Assembly: GCA_038527215.1 (NCBI GenBank)
Contig: JBCBGC010000027.1
Location: forward strand, 7,125-71,124
DNA from: JAWPMV01 sp038527215
Lineage (GTDB): Bacteria > Bacteroidota > Bacteroidia > J057
Reading direction: 5' to 3'
Length of the DNA: 64,000 nt
The notes under the pieces are model-generated. The model saw only the letters and a list, made by a program, of their open reading frames with translations, had not been told where the DNA came from and did no database searches. Position numbers and translations under genes: made by a program. Below are positions 60,320 through 64,000 of this stretch, in pieces. The stretch's first letter is position 1. Each line of letters starts with the position of its first letter.

Positions 60320-60592
60320 CTATATTAATTCTAGCAGATCATTTGAAGGTGTTAGGTTGGGGGTTAGGTTCCCAGGATGCTTTTGTCCTTGGAAGTCAAT
60401 ATGAATAACATTAGCATTATGGCGATCACACCAAACTTGTAAGCCCACATGAGTCCAGCCAACGCTGAGTTGACTAAAACTTTGTAGAGATTCACCTGGA
60501 GGAACTGATTTTGCGCAGTAACTACAATGGAAAAATTGGGCAATTTCTAATTCGTTGCTAATAGGGTTTTCAGTTGAAGATTTTTCATTCAT
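60320..60592 (-). CDS. hypothetical small protein with possible zinc site
   Basis: 90 aa from the ATG at 60592 (MNEKSSTENPISNELEIAQFFHCSYCAKSVPPGESLQSF); the frame starts 5 codons earlier. CSYC and, later, WCDRHN give two Cys and a further Cys plus His, a plausible zinc ribbon. No family recognised. It lies between the recombinase and radC genes. Confidence 0.55.
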   Translation of the reverse strand: MNEKSSTENPISNELEIAQFFHCSYCAKSVPPGESLQSFSQLSVGWTHVGLQVWCDRHNANVIHIDFQGQKHPGNLTPNLTPSNDLLELI

Positions 60593-61001
60593 CCTGAATG
60601 CTAACATTTATCTATAATTCATTCAATGGACGCTTAAGGTAACACCACAGCTGCAACTCATCGTTTATGATCAAATTCCGAAGTCTTAGGTTAGTAATTA
60701 AACCCCTTCAGTAAAAAACCAAGGATTGGGAATATTAGAATGTAATCAAACGCTATGTCCACACCGCGTGATCACTTTGCCGTAGCCTGGGACTTTACCT
60801 CAACCAAGCGTCTTTCTCAATTTGCCCGTCATCACAGCCTGTCAAGGTCAAGCCTTCTGTGTCAGAAAGAAATCTTCCTCAAGTAAGAGCGTATTTCCTC
60901 CAGACAACCTTGACAGCCTCTTCCCCATTTACCTCATTCCCCTGATTGGGAGACCAATGAACGCTTGGTTTCCGGGAAAGCATGATTTTAACCCTAATAT
61001 C
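60593..61001. other. region between the zinc-site protein and radC
   Basis: About 410 bases without a clear gene. A frame of 43 codons (60755-60886) and the upstream extension of the radC frame are open, but neither shows likeness to a family. The divergent genes must have their promoters here. Confidence 0.4.
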
Positions 61002-61664
61002 ATGTTAACAGAAAAAAAAAGGTCGGATTGGAGAGTTCAGGAAGAACCTATTTATCGTCTCAAGCAGGCTGGATTACAGGCGCTTTCGGATAAAGAATTG
61101 ATGGGAATCCTAATTGGAGATCAAAATCTAGCTGAAGAACTCTTTGAGCACTATGGTAGTTTAAGGAAAATCAGACAAGCGGTGCTCACCGGATATGGGC
61201 TATTGCCTGGCATGTGTGAAAAAATGACCAGCCAACTTAGGGCGGCTTTTTATCTAGGCCAAAGGCATTTGGCAGAAACTGCTTGCCCTTTTAAAGTTAA
61301 CTCATCCCAATCTGTAGCAAACTATCTTCGCACAAAGTATGAACACCACCCCAGAGAGATATTCGGTGTCTTGTTCCTCAATAATGGACTAGAACTGATT
61401 CATGAATCAGTTCTCTTCACTGGTGGTTTAACTCAAGTGGTCGTTGATGTAAGGATTATCTTTCGACAAGCAGTATCTCATTTAGCAAGCTCATTGATTC
61501 TTTTCCATAATCACCCCTCCGGTAACCTCCGCCCGAGCGAGGCTGATAGGCTAATTACTCAGAAAATAACTGAAGCTGGAAAGCTCTTCGATATCCAGAC
61601 ACTTGATCACATTATCATTTCTCATCGAGGATATTATTCATTTGCTGATGAGAGGGAGATTTAG
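61002..61664 (+). CDS. radC: RadC family (JAB/MPN domain) protein
   Basis: 220 aa from the ATG at 61002 (MLTEKKRSDWRVQEEPIYRLKQAGLQALSDKELMGILIG), which matches the usual RadC start; an ATG at 60957 is also possible. The N-terminal helix-hairpin-helix part is followed by the JAMM domain with FHNHPSGNLRPSEAD, the zinc-binding H-H-x7-8-D motif, and LDHIIISHRGYYSFAD. RadC-like proteins are very common on mobile elements, where their role is not settled (older links to repair are doubtful). Length normal. Confidence 0.9.
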   Translation: MLTEKKRSDWRVQEEPIYRLKQAGLQALSDKELMGILIGDQNLAEELFEHYGSLRKIRQAVLTGYGLLPGMCEKMTSQLRAAFYLGQRHLAETACPFKVNSSQSVANYLRTKYEHHPREIFGVLFLNNGLELIHESVLFTGGLTQVVVDVRIIFRQAVSHLASSLILFHNHPSGNLRPSEADRLITQKITEAGKLFDIQTLDHIIISHRGYYSFADEREI

Positions 61665-61768
61665 CAAATGGACTAATTCAAGAATCAATTCGGTTTAAGT
61701 TTTACGATGGAGGAATTAACATGGAAACTTTGATAGTTTTCCGCACTAGGGAGATAATCATTCAAAAT

Positions 61769-62554
61769 CTAATAATTCCAAAGCACGGTATAAGAAGTTT
61801 TTGAAGATGGTCTACCAATTTTATCATCCTTTTCTAAAAGTTGTCCTTCCTTTACAAAAACAGCCTCGAGTGAATTAATGACAGAAATAGTATTACCATG
61901 TGAAATTCTTACGAAAAAGTCAGTTTCACTAGCCTCAATAATATCAAAAACAATACCTTTGGCAGGATTACACATATAGCTTTCATCTTCACAAACCCAT
62001 CCAGACTTAGCGATCTCCACAATAGTTGATTGATTTTTGTATTTAGAAATAATACTATCCGGCACTATTCCCATGAATGAATCGAGTTTATAGTCAGACA
62101 AATTAATTGACTTATATTCCCCTTGATTAAACCTGGAGTGAATCACTTCCTCTAGTTTATAGCCTTCGGAATAGCAATAAACCTTTGGGGGAAGCTTATG
62201 AACCTTGGGGTAAGTCCTTGAAAACCCCCTACGAGCAATGAAAGCAAATATAGAATCAAGGTTCGGATTAAGATAGAAGGTGTCTGGACCTAAATATTCC
62301 ACTTTGCCAACTGAAAAAGAAAATCCCTCTTCTGCTATGTATAAACTCTGATATGTCGAATCACCCCATATTTTGAGATCAAAAGTTATGTTCTTATTCA
62401 ACTTCCGAAAATGCAGTACTGAATCGTGTTCATCGACTAAATAGTAACTTGGCTGATCCTGACCATTTAAGAGGTTTGCCCAGAAAAAAATTACTCCAAA
62501 CATCCCTTTTAAATATAAGATTATAGCCTTTTTAATTTTCTGTTTTTTCCTCAT
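61769..62554 (-). CDS. exported protein with degenerate M23-like C-terminus, overlapping the RHS gene
   Basis: 261 aa. A signal-like start (KAIILYLKGMFGVIFFWANLLNGQ). The last 80 residues (GIVFDIIEASETDFFVRISHGNTISVINSLEAVFVKEGQLLEKDDKIGRPSS) follow the strand order of M23 peptidases (G-V, HGN, Y-HL-, VK-Gq-V--g--IG), but the HLHF zinc ligands are missing. Its first 23 bases overlap the end of the RHS gene on the same strand, so translation is coupled. By position it might be an immunity protein for the RHS toxin; by sequence it may be an inactive M23-like or adhesion protein. Confidence 0.6.
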   Translation of the reverse strand: MRKKQKIKKAIILYLKGMFGVIFFWANLLNGQDQPSYYLVDEHDSVLHFRKLNKNITFDLKIWGDSTYQSLYIAEEGFSFSVGKVEYLGPDTFYLNPNLDSIFAFIARRGFSRTYPKVHKLPPKVYCYSEGYKLEEVIHSRFNQGEYKSINLSDYKLDSFMGIVPDSIISKYKNQSTIVEIAKSGWVCEDESYMCNPAKGIVFDIIEASETDFFVRISHGNTISVINSLEAVFVKEGQLLEKDDKIGRPSSKTSYTVLWNY

Positions 62555-64000
62555 ACTGTTTCATTAACTCATCAAACTTCTGTTGCTCAGCTACGTAATC
62601 TGCTAAAAACTTCATAATAAGTCGAATGCGTGACCTGTCACTATATTTCTTAGTTTCTTCTGCCTTTATTTTAAAGTATTCAAGAAATTGTAGATAAGTC
62701 TCATGAATCATTGATCCTTCTCTGATAAGAAACTCTTGAGAGATTTCCAACTCTCCCAATATTATTTCTCCTGAACCAATCCACCCCATTAGGCTGTGCT
62801 CATTATTATTATTCAAATAAACATGCATAAACTCATGTATTATTGTTTCAGCTGTTTGGAAGTCGGAAATATAGGAGGATGCTTTCCTCAAATCGTAACT
62901 ATTTATATGAATTCCAAAAACATGATCCGCATTTTTTGAATTTCCCATTTCCCCATTCAAAGCTGCACCAAAATCAGCAAAGAAATTTCCGATACCTTCA
63001 TCATCGTTTTCTTCGAAAACAGGGTTTCCATCAGAATCCCTTTTTCTCGCTTCATGTGTCTGATTTAGTGAGGAAGAACTACTAAAAATATATACATCAG
63101 TTTTATCGGAATTCAAGAGAGAACCTATGTACTTCTGCCCATTTTGGATTTCAAGAGCAAGCTTTAAGGAACTTGCTAAATGAGGATCATCAATATTTGA
63201 TAAATCTTTATTTATTTTGACAGCCTCTCCGTCGGAGTTAATGTAGTATATATATTCACCATTTGGATCAATGGCGATAACTGGATTATTCGCAACATAA
63301 TTAAAAGGAGTCAAGTTACTGTACTTCTCACTCAAAGCATCGACCCCATTCCACCTAGCGATTGACGCATCATACATTCTAGCCCCATAATCACTCCAAT
63401 TAAGTCCATGATCAGTTTGGAGTTCCTTCCCATTGTAGAGATAACGGTTAGGCGGACTGGCTGTAGTCGTTCCTGAGACGGCCATCCTCATTCCAAAGGG
63501 ATAGAAGTGATCTTCCTGCTTCTTTTCAACGGTCCCATCATCATCAAGGTCGGCAAAGAGGATGCGGTTGTTCCCCAGATGATCCTGGAGATGCATCTCA
63601 TAGTAATATCTCCCTGTACTGGTTTCTCTCACTCTGCCTTCATCATGGGTGATAAAAGATAGAGCTAAGGGATTACTGCCTGCTCCATCACTATCTTCGT
63701 AATGGAAGGCGTTGATATAATCAAGCTGACTTGAGAGCGTACTACTACTATCAAAGACCTTCTGCCGGAGCTTAGTTCCGGTCGCATCATAAAGATACTC
63801 AATCTTACGCCCGTCAGAAAAGGTAATTACGGTGGGTTTGTTCAGGTGATTGTAGGTAATGGTGGTGATGCCTTTGTTGTTATCTGAGGTAAGGTTCCCA
63901 TTGGCATCATAGGTGTAGTCATGATTGGAGCTACTGCCATCATCTAAGAACTGATCTACTCCATAGCTATTCGAACTTTGGTCAGTAACCCCATGCAAAC
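62532..64000 (-). CDS. RHS repeat protein with C-terminal HExxH domain (5' end outside window)
   Basis: At least 488 aa are visible; the true start is beyond the right edge since the sequence is already in YD repeats (YTYDANGNLTSDNNKGITTITYNHLNKPTVITF). The RHS core end is clear: YYYEMHLQDHLGNNRILFADLDDDG, YLYNGKELQTDHGLNWSDYGARMYDASIARW and PFNYVANNPVIAIDPNG, the usual boundary of polymorphic toxins. The variable C-terminal part (about 240 residues) has IIHEFMHVYLNNNNEHS, a HExxH zinc-metallopeptidase site, and a helical tail. Such tips are cleaved off and delivered to rival cells. A peptidase toxin is therefore plausible. Confidence 0.82.
   Translation of the reverse strand, partial: LHGVTDQSSNSYGVDQFLDDGSSSNHDYTYDANGNLTSDNNKGITTITYNHLNKPTVITFSDGRKIEYLYDATGTKLRQKVFDSSSTLSSQLDYINAFHYEDSDGAGSNPLALSFITHDEGRVRETSTGRYYYEMHLQDHLGNNRILFADLDDDGTVEKKQEDHFYPFGMRMAVSGTTTASPPNRYLYNGKELQTDHGLNWSDYGARMYDASIARWNGVDALSEKYSNLTPFNYVANNPVIAIDPNGEYIYYINSDGEAVKINKDLSNIDDPHLASSLKLALEIQNGQKYIGSLLNSDKTDVYIFSSSSSLNQTHEARKRDSDGNPVFEENDDEGIGNFFADFGAALNGEMGNSKNADHVFGIHINSYDLRKASSYISDFQTAETIIHEFMHVYLNNNNEHSLMGWIGSGEIILGELEISQEFLIREGSMIHETYLQFLEYFKIKAEETKKYSDRSRIRLIMKFLADYVAEQQKFDELMKQYEEKTEN

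Larger units (their letters stand above)
52001..64000. mobile_element. integrative element inserted in comM (right end outside window)
   Basis: From the comM junction to the window edge the DNA carries a serine integrase, higBA, an excisionase-like protein, a replication-O-like protein, a second recombinase, RadC and an RHS gene, mixed with small unknown genes. Base composition turns more AT-rich than the flanking chromosome. The missing 3' half of comM is not found up to 64000, so either the element is longer than 12 kb or the end was lost. The RHS part may instead belong to another insertion; no inner boundary is visible. Confidence 0.65.

Noticed and set aside
60755..60886. 43-codon plus-strand frame before radC
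   Set aside because: No motif, odd Ser/His/Arg composition and no clear ribosome site; not enough to call a gene.
1..64000. CRISPR arrays, tRNA and rRNA genes
   Set aside because: No regularly spaced repeats, cloverleaf or rRNA-like stretches were recognised on either strand; a tRNA could still be missed by eye.

Overview
The window looks like a piece of a Bacteroidota chromosome, most likely from the Saprospiria/Lewinella side of the phylum. The evidence is the promoter type (TTG or TTTG near -33 and TAnnTTTG near -7), weak Shine-Dalgarno sites, many lipoproteins, and typical families: YARHG, DUF2807, DUF4240, DPP-IV-like S9 peptidases, tricorn-like S41 proteases, a PPi-type phosphofructokinase and a GH3/beta-lactamase fusion. 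No rRNA, tRNA or CRISPR array was recognised. All calls come from reading the sequence; no database search was run.

1-20 kb is mostly core genome: a partial N-acetylmuramoyl-alanine amidase, a COQ7-like protein, a class V aminotransferase, a TIGR01777 epimerase, a PBP4-type D,D-carboxypeptidase, a DUF4240 protein, phosphofructokinase, an FKBP lipoprotein, an HD-domain/Pycsar-effector fusion, RecX, fumarase, a membrane patatin, a RelE-type toxin-antitoxin pair and the GH3/beta-lactamase fusion. 20-33 kb holds parE, two tandem SGNH-hydrolase-like paralogues that each carry an EF-hand-like loop, an IscA/HesB protein, a penicillin acylase, an S74 (endosialidase-chaperone) surface protein and an MFS exporter.

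33-36.5 kb is a more AT-rich pocket with an HTH-like protein and a nucleoside-phosphorylase-like protein of unknown role. 36.5-50.6 kb returns to ordinary genes: a YfcC transporter, an oxidoreductase, a YARHG lipoprotein in an apparent operon with a second penicillin acylase, a tricorn-like protease, a DUF2807 lipoprotein, a DPP-IV-like peptidase and an SRPBCC-like protein. Two long palindromic repeats lie just before comM.

From about 52.0 kb to the right edge the window is mobile or accessory DNA. The comM/yifB gene is cut right after its Asn-Pro codons, and a serine integrase of opposite orientation abuts it. Reading back from the integrase, the minus strand carries higA, higB, a membrane/coiled-coil/HTH protein, an excisionase-like protein, a replication-O-like protein and small element proteins. 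Further right lie a second serine recombinase, a RadC protein, and an RHS protein with a C-terminal HExxH domain followed by an overlapping gene. The 3' half of comM is not in the window, so the element is either longer than 12 kb or the 3' half has been lost.

The observations most worth a second look are the tandem EF-hand/SGNH proteins, the integrase-higBA arrangement inside comM, the HTH/phosphorylase-like pair, the RHS metallopeptidase with its overlapping neighbour, and the HD-PycTM fusion.
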